Below are positions 35,472-44,106 of a stretch of DNA of 64,000 nucleotides, piece after piece; position 1 is the stretch's first letter; each line of letters opens with the position of its first letter. The notes beneath the pieces were generated by a model. The model saw only the letters and a list, made by a program, of their open reading frames with translations, was not told where the DNA came from and searched no databases. The DNA is taken from the NCBI GenBank assembly GCA_001544655.2, contig FCOD02000004.1, positions 186,001 to 250,000 of the forward strand, read 5' to 3'. Source of the DNA: Caballeronia turbans. Its GTDB lineage: Bacteria; Pseudomonadota; Gammaproteobacteria; Burkholderiales; Burkholderiaceae. A program made the translations under genes and the position numbers.

Positions 35472-35803
35472 GCAAGCCATTCATCGATCACCGCATCTAC
35501 ACTATCAAGCCGCGCGGAATGGCTGAATTCATCGACGTGTTCGATCATCTGGCGATGCCGATTCAGCTCAGGTACCTCGGCGTGCCTGTGGGCTTCTACA
35601 TGAGCGACATCGGTGCGTTGAATCAGGTCGTGCATTTATGGGGATACGAGAGCATCGCAGATTACGACGAGCGGCGCACCGCTCGCGACAACGATCCCGA
35701 ATGGCCTGCTTATCTGCAAGCGTCCGCGCATCTGATCGTCGCACAGGAGAGCCGCATCATCAGGCGCGTCGAGTTCAAGAGTCTCTCGCCCGCTGTGCGT
35801 TGA
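35468..35803 (+). CDS. NIPSNAP family protein
   Basis: A 111-residue protein with a ferredoxin-like fold: IDHRIYTIKPRGMAEFIDVF and LNQVVHLWGYESIADYDERR are typical NIPSNAP strands. The function of bacterial members is uncertain, but they often sit in catabolic operons. Its ATG overlaps the stop of the flavoprotein gene (ATGA), implying coupled translation and a shared pathway. Confidence 0.88.
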   Translation: MSKPFIDHRIYTIKPRGMAEFIDVFDHLAMPIQLRYLGVPVGFYMSDIGALNQVVHLWGYESIADYDERRTARDNDPEWPAYLQASAHLIVAQESRIIRRVEFKSLSPAVR

Positions 35804-35877
35804 AGCGCGGCATTGCGGCACGAAGAAGGCCGCATCCTCGCGACTGCTTTTAGATAAATGAATGGAGACATACCGGC

Positions 35878-37260
35878 ATGGAAAAGAACTTCGGGACCAT
35901 CGAGGTCCAGAGCTTCATCGACGGCGAACGCTTTTCGCCGTATCAATGGGTCATTCTGATCCTGTGCTTTCTGGTCGTCGCGGCCGATGGCTTCGACACG
36001 GCGGCGGTCGGCTTCATCGCGCCTTCGTTGATTGGCGATTGGGGCATCACGCGCGCCGCGTTGGGACCCGTGATGAGCGCGGCGCTCGTGGGTCTCGGTA
36101 TCGGCGCGCTCGCGGCAGGACCGGTTGCCGATCGCATCGGGCGCAAGGCGGTGCTCGCGCTTTCCGTGTTCTTCTTTGGCGTGTGGAGTCTCGCGTCGGC
36201 GCAAGCAAGCTCGGTCGAAACGCTGACCGCGTGGCGCTTTCTCACCGGCCTGGGCCTCGGTGCGGCAATGCCCAACGCCGTCACGCTGATGGCGGAATAT
36301 GCGCCCGCACGCATTCGCGCGGTCGTCGTCAACACGATGTTCTGCGGCTTCTCAGTGGGCCTTTCGATCGGCGGACTGTGCGCCGCGTGGCTCATTCCGC
36401 ATTTCGGCTGGCAGAGCGTGCTCGTCGCCGGCGGCCTCGGCCCGATCGTGCTCACGGTGCTGCTGCTCTTTCTGCTGCCCGAGTCCGCGCAATTCATGGT
36501 CGTGAGAAGACACTCCGCGCAGAAAATCGCACGCGTCTTGCGGCGTATCTCGAACGATGCACGTCTTGCCGAAGGCGAGCGCGTCACATTCACTGCCGCC
36601 GATACGCGCACCGGCGGCGCGGACCAGTCCGCGCTTGGACTCATCGTTTCGCGGCCCTATCGCTTCGGCACATCCATGTTATGGCTCGCCTATTTCATGG
36701 GCTTGCTGATCTTCTATCTGCTGACCAACTGGCTGCCGACGCTCTTCAAAGACGCAGGCTTCTCCGCCGAACGCGCGGCGCTCACGACGTCGCTATTTCC
36801 GCTCGGCGGCATTCTCGGCAACCTGTCTCTCGGCTGGGTGATGGACAAGGCCAATCCGCGACGCGTCAACGCATGCGCCTATGTGCTCGCGGCGGCACTC
36901 GTGCTGACGATCGGACGCGGCGTCGCGGATCAGTTCTGGCTCGCGGTGCTCATCTTCCTGACGGGAACAGCGGTGACGAGCGCGGTCACGTCGATGTCTG
37001 CACTCGCGGCATCGTTCTATCCGACGCGAAGCCGCGCAACGGGCGTGGCATGGATGCTCGGCATAGGACGCATGGGCGCGGTCGCGGGCGCGATGACCGG
37101 CGGTCTTCTCATGAGCATGGGCCTGCAATTCGGCGCGGTCTTCACGCTGCTCGCCGTTCCGGCAGCCGTTGCCGCGTTGGCATTGGGCGCGTTGAGCCGG
37201 CGCGATGCGTCGCGTCAGGCAAGCGAAATGGATCAGACGGCGCGCGTGCCGGCAGAATGA
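35878..37260 (+). CDS. MFS transporter, aromatic acid:H+ symporter family
   Basis: A 460-residue twelve-helix carrier. The first-helix DGFDTAAVGFIAPSL, the loop GPVADRIGRKAVLALSV, and the GLGLGAAMPNAVTLMAEYAP helix are the marks of the AAHS family (PcaK, BenK). It would import an aromatic or alicyclic acid for the SDR-flavoprotein pathway. The C-terminal end overlaps the opposing Ohr remnant by 28 bases. GGAGACATACC precedes the ATG. Confidence 0.9.
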   Translation: MEKNFGTIEVQSFIDGERFSPYQWVILILCFLVVAADGFDTAAVGFIAPSLIGDWGITRAALGPVMSAALVGLGIGALAAGPVADRIGRKAVLALSVFFFGVWSLASAQASSVETLTAWRFLTGLGLGAAMPNAVTLMAEYAPARIRAVVVNTMFCGFSVGLSIGGLCAAWLIPHFGWQSVLVAGGLGPIVLTVLLLFLLPESAQFMVVRRHSAQKIARVLRRISNDARLAEGERVTFTAADTRTGGADQSALGLIVSRPYRFGTSMLWLAYFMGLLIFYLLTNWLPTLFKDAGFSAERAALTTSLFPLGGILGNLSLGWVMDKANPRRVNACAYVLAAALVLTIGRGVADQFWLAVLIFLTGTAVTSAVTSMSALAASFYPTRSRATGVAWMLGIGRMGAVAGAMTGGLLMSMGLQFGAVFTLLAVPAAVAALALGALSRRDASRQASEMDQTARVPAE

Positions 37261-37705
37261 GTCGTGGCATCGCTTTCGGTTGCAAGCGCAACTATATTGA
37301 CGATGCCCTTATGCGCCATCTTCGTATAAGGGCAAAAGCGCTCTGTGTTGCACACGAGTTCCTCCGCCGTCGTGCGGTCGATAGCGGGCATCTGAACGCG
37401 CGCGTGCGCGGTGAGCACGAAGAGGCCGTCCATTGGATCGCGGCCGAATTCGACCGTGACCGACACGCTTGCGCCCTCCACCGCGATGCCCGCGCGCGCC
37501 GCGAGCAATACGAGCGCGCCATGAAAGCACGCGGCATAGCCTGCGGCGAACAATTGCTCGGGGTTCGTACCGCCGCCGGGCCCGCCAAGCGTTTTCGACA
37601 TGCGCAAGTCGAGGTCGAGATTGCCGTCGTCGAATAAAGCGGCTGCACGTCGCGCCCTTCATACTTGTCGAGCAGGCCAACGGGCGGCGGATGCAGTGGC
37701 TCCAT
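37233..37705 (-). pseudogene. Ohr/OsmC peroxiredoxin with frameshift deletion near the N-terminus
   Basis: The downstream frame carries a nearly complete Ohr protein: LGGPGGGTNPEQLFAAGYAACFHG (active Cys) and CNTERFCPYTKMA (second Cys). A separate frame beginning at ATG 37705, with a GAGG site, gives MEPLHPPPVGLLDKYEG and VQPLYSTTA, which belongs to the same family N-terminus. The join lies at TTCGACGACGGCAA on the coding strand (37621-37634), and the usual TATGGRxG segment is missing. About 30 bases appear lost with a frame change. A shortened product from a downstream TTG cannot be excluded. Confidence 0.7.
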
Positions 37706-37742
37706 GACGACCTCTTCTATCAGCGATGACGACAGAGATCGC

Positions 37743-38042
37743 TCAATGCGCCGTTTGCGTCCGACTCTGGCTTCGCTCGAACCAGGCATCGAAATACATT
37801 GTGCCGAGATGCGCTTGTCCGCCTGGCAGCAGCGTGTCCGCTGCGAGTTGCGCGCCGAAGTAGAGCGCGCTCTCGTCGGCGAAGACCGTTCTTGCATCGC
37901 CCGTTACTTTGAAATAGCGCTGCATCAGATCGGACAGACGCGACCTGTCCGGACCCGCGATCTCGACAACACCGTTCACCGACGAACCTCCCGCGCGTGA
38001 TGCACCGTAGGTGTGCGCGCACGCGTCCGCTAGCGCCGTCAC
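37743..38042 (-). pseudogene. C-terminal remnant of an NAD(P)-binding SDR/NmrA-like oxidoreductase
   Basis: Only about 95 residues remain, with VNGVVEIAGPDRSRLSDLMQRY and FGAQLAADTLLPGGQAHLG, the C-terminal substrate-binding part of NmrA/epimerase-like oxidoreductases. The NAD-binding Rossmann domain is absent and an in-frame stop precedes the remaining sequence. It follows the LysR gene by 27 bases on the same strand. It is probably the decayed partner gene of the ECF41 module. Confidence 0.7.
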
Positions 38043-38069
38043 CGTACGCGCAGTGTTGCCTCCGTTGCA

Positions 38070-39077
38070 TCAATCGGCGATCGCGAGCGCCGAGGCGTTT
38101 GTGTTCGTCATGCTCGTCGTGAGGCAATGCAGATCGAGCGTGCGCGTATGCTCGGTCATGTAATCGACGAATACACGCACCCGTGCGGGCAAATGCTTGC
38201 GGCTGAGATAGCAGAGATAGTGGCCGCCGTCATCGGGCGCATGTTGCGCGAGACAGATGACGAGGCGCCCCGCCTTGAGCGAATCGCACACGAGATAGGC
38301 AGGCAGTTGCGCGATGCCCTGCCCGTAGAGCACCGCTTGCAACATCAGGTCGATGTCGTTGAACGTTTGCCTCGCGGCGGGCGAGCGTTTGTGCGTAAAG
38401 CCGTCTACCTTGAATTCCCAGTCGGCGATACGTCCTGCCGACGTACGGAAGTTGATGCAGCGATGGTTTTCGAGTTCCTCGACATGACGGGGCAAGCCGT
38501 GCTCACGCGCATACTCGGGCGATGCGCACACGACCATCTGCATCGGAATCAATTGCTTCGCGACGACTTCGCTGTCTTCCATATGACCATCGCGAAATGC
38601 GACGTCGACACGGTCGGCCGTGAAATCGCAAGGGCGATCGTTCAGGACGAGTTCCAGAGCAATCTCCGGATAGCGCGCATTGAAGCCTGACAGAAGCGGC
38701 GCGACGACTCTGCGGCCGAACCCCGGCGCGGACGCAATACGCAAGTGTCCGCGGGGCGGGCCGTGGCGCAGTTCGCGCATGTCCTCGAGCGCCTGCACGA
38801 TGCGCTCCACGCCCGGCTGACAGTTCTTGTAGAAGAGTTCACCCTCGCGCGTGAGCGACGTGCTGCGCGTGGTGCGAAGAAAGAGACGCGCATCGAGCTG
38901 TGCTTCCAGCTTCTGCACGTTGCGGCTGACGGCGGACCGCCCGATGCCCAGGCGATCGCTCGCTTTGGCGAAGCTGCCTTCATTGGCAACGGCAAGAAAT
39001 GAAACGACGCCCGCATAACTCGCCACGAAGCTATACGCGAGCGAATCGTCCGAGTGACATACGAGTTCAGATGGCAT
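38070..39077 (-). CDS. LysR-family transcriptional regulator in the ECF41 locus
   Basis: A 335-residue LysR regulator: FLAVANEGSFAKASDRLGIGRSAVSRNVQKLEAQLDARLFLRTTRST gives a canonical winged helix, split here by me for reading; the C-terminal half has the CbbR/DgdR-like effector fold (GHLRIASAPGFGRRVVAPLL). The first 25 residues precede the usual start of the domain, and a GTG at 39026 is an alternative start. A perfect ECF41-type promoter points at this gene 30 bases upstream. Confidence 0.88.
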   Translation of the reverse strand: MPSELVCHSDDSLAYSFVASYAGVVSFLAVANEGSFAKASDRLGIGRSAVSRNVQKLEAQLDARLFLRTTRSTSLTREGELFYKNCQPGVERIVQALEDMRELRHGPPRGHLRIASAPGFGRRVVAPLLSGFNARYPEIALELVLNDRPCDFTADRVDVAFRDGHMEDSEVVAKQLIPMQMVVCASPEYAREHGLPRHVEELENHRCINFRTSAGRIADWEFKVDGFTHKRSPAARQTFNDIDLMLQAVLYGQGIAQLPAYLVCDSLKAGRLVICLAQHAPDDGGHYLCYLSRKHLPARVRVFVDYMTEHTRTLDLHCLTTSMTNTNASALAIAD

Positions 39078-39110
39078 GGCGGCACGAAACGTAGTGGTTC
39101 TGTCTCACTA

Positions 39111-39137
39111 GACGTTCATGCCCTGCGCTTTGTGACA
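39111..39137 (-). promoter_or_regulatory. ECF41-type promoter TGTCACA-N16-CGTC
   Basis: On the minus strand the -35 TGTCACA (39137-39131), a 16-base spacer and the -10 CGTC (39114-39111) reproduce the published ECF41 consensus without mismatch. Transcription would start near 39104 and run into the LysR gene at 39077. It lies between the cupin gene and the LysR gene, two kilobases downstream of the ECF41 sigma gene itself. Confidence 0.7.
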
Positions 39138-39153
39138 CGCCATGCCGGATTTT

Positions 39154-39561
39154 TTATTTCACCGGCGTCAAAACCGGTTTGCCCTTGTCTTTGAGAAGCA
39201 GCACGATGAACTTCGCGCGCTTCGTGTTGCTGGCGTTGCGACCTACAGTGTGGATATCGTCAGGGCCTTCATAAAAGGTATCGCCGGGCTTGAGCGTCAC
39301 GGCCTTGCCGCCCTGAAGCTGCATGACGATCGTGCCTTCGAGCACATACACGAACGCCTGCGCGTCATGGCGGTGCACCGGATCGACCGCGCCCGGCGGA
39401 TATTCGACGCTGATCATCAGCGCTTCCTTGCCCGGAGATTCGGGCAGCGGCTTCGTCATGAGCTCCTTGACGATGGCCTCTGGCGCGGCCTGCGCCGTCT
39501 CCGCGACGAGCGCCGCGCATCCGAAGACGAGCGTAAGTCCCACCCGTTTGATGCTGTGCAT
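39154..39561 (-). CDS. Exported cupin-domain protein
   Basis: A 135-residue precursor with a signal peptide (cleavage near AQA-AP at 26). The mature cupin has VHRHDAQAFVYVLEG with H63 and H65 as metal ligands, and a later GDTFYEGPDDIH motif. A small-molecule-binding or dioxygenase-like role is possible. It lies 37 bases downstream of the CMD gene and belongs to the ECF41 operon. GGGAGA precedes the ATG. Confidence 0.88.
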   Translation of the reverse strand: MHSIKRVGLTLVFGCAALVAETAQAAPEAIVKELMTKPLPESPGKEALMISVEYPPGAVDPVHRHDAQAFVYVLEGTIVMQLQGGKAVTLKPGDTFYEGPDDIHTVGRNASNTKRAKFIVLLLKDKGKPVLTPVK

Positions 39562-39598
39562 GATCGTTCTCCCATGATCGAATGACGGCGCGAGCACA

Positions 39599-40078
39599 TT
39601 ACGAGAGGTTCGACTTGTCGAGGCCGAAGGCCTTGTCGGACGAACCCGGCACCGTCTGGAACGCGACATTCGCGCGATTCCATCCGTTGATCGCCATGAT
39701 GGCGTAGGTCAGGTCGGACAGTTCCTTTTCCGAGAACTGTTCGCGCACGCGCGCATAGAGTTCGTCGGGCACGCCGTGCTCGGGAATGCGCGTCAGGACT
39801 TCGGTCCACGCGAGCGCGGCCCGTTCGCGTGGCGAGAATAGCGTCGACTCGCGCCAGATCGCCACATGATGCGTGCGCAGTTCGCGCTCGCCGTGAATCT
39901 TCGCTTCCTTCACGTGCATATCGACGCAGAAGGCGCAGCCATTCATCTGCGATGCGCGAAGCGTGACGAGATCGCGCGTCGTCTGTTCGATCGAGCACTC
40001 CTGCACCGCCTGACTGAACTCATAGAACTTCTTGAACAGTGCGGGCGATTGTTGAATGTAGTTGATTCGCTGCGTCAT
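39599..40078 (-). CDS. Carboxymuconolactone-decarboxylase/AhpD-family protein (ECF41-linked)
   Basis: A 159-residue helical protein with the redox motif CAFCVDMH (C48, C51, H55), typical of AhpD-like alkylhydroperoxidases rather than true gamma-carboxymuconolactone decarboxylases. Such genes are the most common partners of ECF41 sigma factors. The likely role is peroxide or thiol chemistry. ATG 40078 starts the domain. It is 142 bases downstream of the sigma gene on the same strand. Confidence 0.9.
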   Translation of the reverse strand: MTQRINYIQQSPALFKKFYEFSQAVQECSIEQTTRDLVTLRASQMNGCAFCVDMHVKEAKIHGERELRTHHVAIWRESTLFSPRERAALAWTEVLTRIPEHGVPDELYARVREQFSEKELSDLTYAIMAINGWNRANVAFQTVPGSSDKAFGLDKSNLS

Positions 40079-40220
40079 GATGACTCCATGCCTGGTTGAA
40101 AATATCGCCGGCAACCCGTGGCCGGCATGGATGTCATCGTAAGTTTGCGCGCCTTTTCGCGGTAGGCGCGGGATCGTGCGCACGCTATTGCTTCGCGCGC
40201 ATCAATCAAAGTGGCAGGCG

Positions 40221-41102
40221 TTACGCATTGCCGTAACGCGCCGCGATGCGTTCGAGCTTGTCCGGGTTGCGTTGCACCTGAATTCGCACGATGCGCTCGT
40301 CTTCGATGTCGAATGTCTGCGCGGATTCGAGCTTGCCGTCGATGAAGCGCAAGAACGCCCATTCGCCATTGAGCATGACGAGGTCGAGACGCACGCCCTT
40401 TCCATAGCGCAGGAACGCCGCATAGAAAAGCTGCGCGATGCGCTTGCCGCCGAATAGCGGCTCCGGGAAACTCTGCACGCGACCGCCGCCATCGCCGACG
40501 AGCGTCGCGTCTTCCGAGAGCATCGCGTGGATGGCCGCGAAATCGCCGTGTTCGATCGCATGCGCGAATGCGCGCAGCAAACGCCTGTGAATCTCGCGCG
40601 GCACCGATTGGCGCGGGCGCGCCTCGCGCAATTGCGCTTTGGCACGGCTCACGAGCTGACGGCACGCGGCCTCCGTCTTGCCGATGATGCGCGCGAGCTC
40701 GGGATAATCGGCGTCGAAGACCTCGCGCAGCAGGAACGCCGCGCGTGCTTCGGGGCTCAGGCGTTCGAGCAGCATCAGAAACGCCACTGACACATCGTCC
40801 GCACGCTCGGTGACTTCTTCGGGCGTCGCGGGCGGCTCGGTGATTTGCGGCTCCGGCAGCCAGATGCCCGCGTAATGTTCGCGCTGCAGTTTCGCGGCGC
40901 GCAGCCGGTCGATGGAATGGCGCGTCGTGACGGCGACGAGCCATGCTTCCGCATTATCGATAGCTTCGCGCGCCGCCGCATGCCAGCGCAGCCATACATC
41001 CTGCACGATGTCTTCCGCCTCGGCGACCGAACCGAGCATGCGATATGCGATGCCCTGCAGACGAGGGCGCAGCCGGTCGAATTCGCGCGTGGCGTCATCC
41101 AT
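40221..41102 (-). CDS. sigJ: ECF41 extracytoplasmic-function sigma factor with C-terminal SnoaL-like domain
   Basis: A 293-residue sigma factor. Region 2 (AYRMLGSVAEAEDIVQDVWLRW) and region 4 (ELARIIGKTEAACRQLVSRAKAQL) recognise DNA, joined by a linker with WLPEP (81-85). The C-terminal SnoaL-like domain, about residues 165-293, holds DGGGR (204-208) and NPDKL (279-283). These three motifs define group ECF41, in which the fused domain replaces a separate anti-sigma factor. No anti-sigma gene is adjacent, as expected. It leads the operon with the CMD and cupin genes. Confidence 0.93.
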   Translation of the reverse strand: MDDATREFDRLRPRLQGIAYRMLGSVAEAEDIVQDVWLRWHAAAREAIDNAEAWLVAVTTRHSIDRLRAAKLQREHYAGIWLPEPQITEPPATPEEVTERADDVSVAFLMLLERLSPEARAAFLLREVFDADYPELARIIGKTEAACRQLVSRAKAQLREARPRQSVPREIHRRLLRAFAHAIEHGDFAAIHAMLSEDATLVGDGGGRVQSFPEPLFGGKRIAQLFYAAFLRYGKGVRLDLVMLNGEWAFLRFIDGKLESAQTFDIEDERIVRIQVQRNPDKLERIAARYGNA

Positions 41103-41249
41103 GAAGGCGATTAAATGAAAGGTGCGGAAAAGGTGATCGTATATCACGCGCCTATGTTCGTGACGATCACGACGATGCGCCAAAAGATCTGAGCAATGCA
41201 GCCGTTAATATCGGAAGCCGGATCCGACTGCATCAACCTCCGTTCATTC

Positions 41250-42539
41250 ATGACTCAATCCGAACATCAAAACGCGTCCGCGAATCCGACCCGCATCATC
41301 GTCGCGACCGTGATCGGTAACGGTTTCGTCGCCTACGACTTCACCGTGTATGGTTTCTCCGCGGCGATCATCGGACGGCTCTTCTTTCCCGCGCACGACG
41401 CCGCTTCATCCCTATTGCTTTCGCTCGCAACTTTCGGCGCGGGCTTCGTCATGCGTCCGCTCGGTGCCATGCTGATCGGCCGATACGCGGACCGGCGCAG
41501 CCGCGAGGCGGGCATGCGGCTGTCGATCGCGTCGATGGCGGCGGGCACCTGGCTGATCGCATGTCTGCCGACGCATGCGGCGATCGGTGCGAGCGCGACC
41601 GTGCTTATCGTGTTCGCGCGGCTTCTGCAAGGACTCGCGGCGGGCGGCGAGATCGGCCCGGCATCGGCGCTGCTGATGGAGTCCGTGCCCTACGAACGGC
41701 GCTGTTTCATGGTCAGCTGGCGCGGTGCGAGCCAGGGCGCCGCCGCATGCGCCGCGGCGCTCGTCGGCGCATGCACGTCCGCGCTGCTGTCGCAGGAGCA
41801 ACTCATGCAATGGGGATGGCGCGTGCCCTTCGTCATCGGCGGACTGATCGCACCGCTCGGCTGGTTTCTCCGGCGCATGCCGGGCCACGCGTCGGCGGCG
41901 AAGACACGTGCCGCACGCACGCCGCTCGCGATCGTGCTTCGCGAGCACGCACGGCCTCTCATTTGCGGCATCCTGATGATGGCCGCGCCTTCGTCGAGCA
42001 TCTACATTGCCGTGCTGTACATGCCGAGCTATCTCACGCACACATTGCACCGGCCACCCGCGATCAGCTTCCTGATCGCATCGCTCTCCGGTCTCGTGAT
42101 CCTCATCGTCACGCCGCTCGTCGCGCTCGCCGCCGATCGCCTGATGAGCCGCAAGACGCTGCAATACGCATCGCTCATCGGCGCGCTCGCGACGGCATAT
42201 CCCGCGTTTCATGCGCTCACGCAAGGCGCACCGGATACGCTCGCGCTCGTGATCATCCTGCTCTATGTCGCCATCGCGCTGAACAACGCGGGTGCGGGTT
42301 CGGTGCTCATGCTCGAAGCCTTTCCGAAGCATCGGCGCGCAGCGAGCCTCTCGGTCATCTACACCTTCGGCGTCGTCATTTTCGGCGGATTCTCCCCGCT
42401 CGCCGTCGCCTGGCTCATCGGCGCGACCGGCAATGTCATGACGCCCGCTTGGTATCTGCTCGCGGCGAACTGCGTGACGCTCTTCGCGCTCAGCCGCTTC
42501 CCCGAACGCCCCTCGAATGCGCGGCGTGCATGCGCATGA
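41250..42539 (+). CDS. MFS transporter, metabolite:H+ symporter family
   Basis: A 429-residue twelve-helix carrier. The first helix IGNGFVAYDFTVYGF, loop RPLGAMLIGRYADRRSR, and RLLQGLAAGGEIGPASALLMES are MHS-family marks (as in CitA, ShiA, ProP). It is expected to import an organic acid or a compatible solute with H+. The start is uncertain; ATG 41196 is an in-frame alternative. The gene overlaps the opposing AraC gene by 50 bases. Confidence 0.85.
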   Translation: MTQSEHQNASANPTRIIVATVIGNGFVAYDFTVYGFSAAIIGRLFFPAHDAASSLLLSLATFGAGFVMRPLGAMLIGRYADRRSREAGMRLSIASMAAGTWLIACLPTHAAIGASATVLIVFARLLQGLAAGGEIGPASALLMESVPYERRCFMVSWRGASQGAAACAAALVGACTSALLSQEQLMQWGWRVPFVIGGLIAPLGWFLRRMPGHASAAKTRAARTPLAIVLREHARPLICGILMMAAPSSSIYIAVLYMPSYLTHTLHRPPAISFLIASLSGLVILIVTPLVALAADRLMSRKTLQYASLIGALATAYPAFHALTQGAPDTLALVIILLYVAIALNNAGAGSVLMLEAFPKHRRAASLSVIYTFGVVIFGGFSPLAVAWLIGATGNVMTPAWYLLAANCVTLFALSRFPERPSNARRACA

Positions 42540-43542
42540 CGGGATCGTTGGCCGCCGCGCGCAACAGATCCAGCGCGCGCAGACGCATCTCAAGCGGACT
42601 CACGTCGAACGCGCGACGAAACGCCCGCGTGAAATCCGATGCGCTCTTGAAGCCGAGGCCGAATGCGATATCGGCGATCTGGAGGTTCGGGAAGCGCGCC
42701 AGTTCATCGGCCGCCTCGCGCAGGCGGCGATGTCGAATGTATGCGGCAAGGCCGCCTTCCTGCTCGAACCATCGATAGATCGTCGCACGCTTCAGACCGA
42801 GTGCGTCGACGATCTTCATCGGCGTGAGATCGGCTTCATGAAGATGCGTCTCGACATAACGCTTCACCTGGCCTTTCACGGCCGTTTGCAGCGCGGCGCG
42901 TGAATCGTGCAACGCATGCGGCTTGTCGGCGAATGCCGCGAGCAGCAGTCGCGCGCCGGCTTCGAGCGCGTCGATCGCATCAGGCCGTTTCAGCGCCGGC
43001 AGCGCGCGCGCGGTGGCATCGAAATGCTGGCAAACGAAGCGCGCGAGCGGCGCGTCCTCGGGCAGGATGCGGCCATGCAGCGCATCGCAGTCAGCGGTAT
43101 GCGCGGCCACGACCGAACGCGGCGCGAACATCGTCAACACGCGGCATGCCGGGCGTTCGACGCGGAACCGCTGGTTCAGATCGAACGCGACGATGCCGCG
43201 CACCGAGCCCGGCGCACTGCGCTTCACGCTCAGGCCGCTCACATGGCCGCACTCGCCTTCGGCATATACGTGAAACGCGAAATCGCGACGGGTATCGGTC
43301 GAGACGCGCGCGATCGAGCGCTCGAGCACCAGCGCATCGGTGCGCGCCTCAGTGAACACGAGCCCTCCCGCCGCATGCAGGTCGATGCTGCCCGCAAAGC
43401 CGCGCGCGATCTGATCGTTGTCGGGAAGGACATCGACGACATGCCCGACGCGATCGCGCCATGCGAGCAACTGGCGCTCGCGCGGCACTGCCTCCGTCGA
43501 GAAGCGCGTGAATAGCGTGGGCGGATCGGAATCGGCGGGCAT
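42490..43542 (-). CDS. AraC-family transcriptional regulator
   Basis: A 350-residue activator with a long N-terminal ligand-binding domain of the AraC-binding-like type and a C-terminal double helix-turn-helix (DLTPMKIVDALGLKRATIYRWFEQEGG; LQIADIAFGLGFKSASDFTRAFRRAFDVSP). It resembles regulators of aromatic or xenobiotic catabolism (XylS/FeaR group). It converges on the MHS transporter with a 50-base overlap; whether it controls that gene is open. Nothing else on its strand is adjacent. Confidence 0.85.
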   Translation of the reverse strand: MPADSDPPTLFTRFSTEAVPRERQLLAWRDRVGHVVDVLPDNDQIARGFAGSIDLHAAGGLVFTEARTDALVLERSIARVSTDTRRDFAFHVYAEGECGHVSGLSVKRSAPGSVRGIVAFDLNQRFRVERPACRVLTMFAPRSVVAAHTADCDALHGRILPEDAPLARFVCQHFDATARALPALKRPDAIDALEAGARLLLAAFADKPHALHDSRAALQTAVKGQVKRYVETHLHEADLTPMKIVDALGLKRATIYRWFEQEGGLAAYIRHRRLREAADELARFPNLQIADIAFGLGFKSASDFTRAFRRAFDVSPLEMRLRALDLLRAAANDPVMRMHAAHSRGVRGSG

Positions 43543-43809
43543 GGGAGTCGATGTCGGTCCAAAGAGTCCTTTCGATCGGTGGCGCGCACACGAGGCGCCG
43601 CCCGGTGAGACGCATGGTAAAGCGTAGTCGAAATGCCGGTATATCGTGCTGATTGAGGAGCAGCGTGTGCGGCGTCGCGGGCGGTTCAGGTCGGCGATTC
43701 CTTGCCGTCATCCCGCTGTCACATCGCTGTCTCTCACTCATACGGTTTACGGCTGACAAGATCAAAAACACAGCCGTATGCAGCAAGAAAAGACGTTTCG
43801 GGGCGTCAA

Positions 43810-44106
43810 ATGGAAAAGTCGAAAGTTTTGCGAACCAGGCGCGAAGCGGAAGCCACGCGAGCGGCGCTCAAGCCCGCGCGCGTCGCGGACGCCCAGCTCG
43901 ATCATCTCGAGCGTATGGTCCGTTCGCTCGCGCGGGCGAGCGATCCGAAGGCGTTCGCCTGTCTCGATCGCGCCTATTGGACAAAGCGACTCGCCGCGCT
44001 CGGCGACGAAAGCGATCTCGTATCCACGCAGCGCGCTCGCGTGCTGCGGCTGCTCGATCTTCTCGCACAGGATCGCGCCGCCGGACCTGACAAGGCCGCG
44101 GCGTGA
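43810..44106 (+). CDS. Hypothetical helical protein
   Basis: A 98-residue basic, all-helical protein of Ala, Arg and Leu (QLDHLERMVRSLARAS, RARVLRLLDLLAQDR). The frame is open to 43702, but ATG 43810 fits better. No motif or family is recognised. Codon composition is consistent with a real gene, yet function is unknown. Confidence 0.5.
   Translation: MEKSKVLRTRREAEATRAALKPARVADAQLDHLERMVRSLARASDPKAFACLDRAYWTKRLAALGDESDLVSTQRARVLRLLDLLAQDRAAGPDKAAA

Noticed and set aside
43717-43743. Third TGTCACA upstream of the 98-residue hypothetical gene
   Set aside because: The -10 position reads ATAC instead of CGTC.
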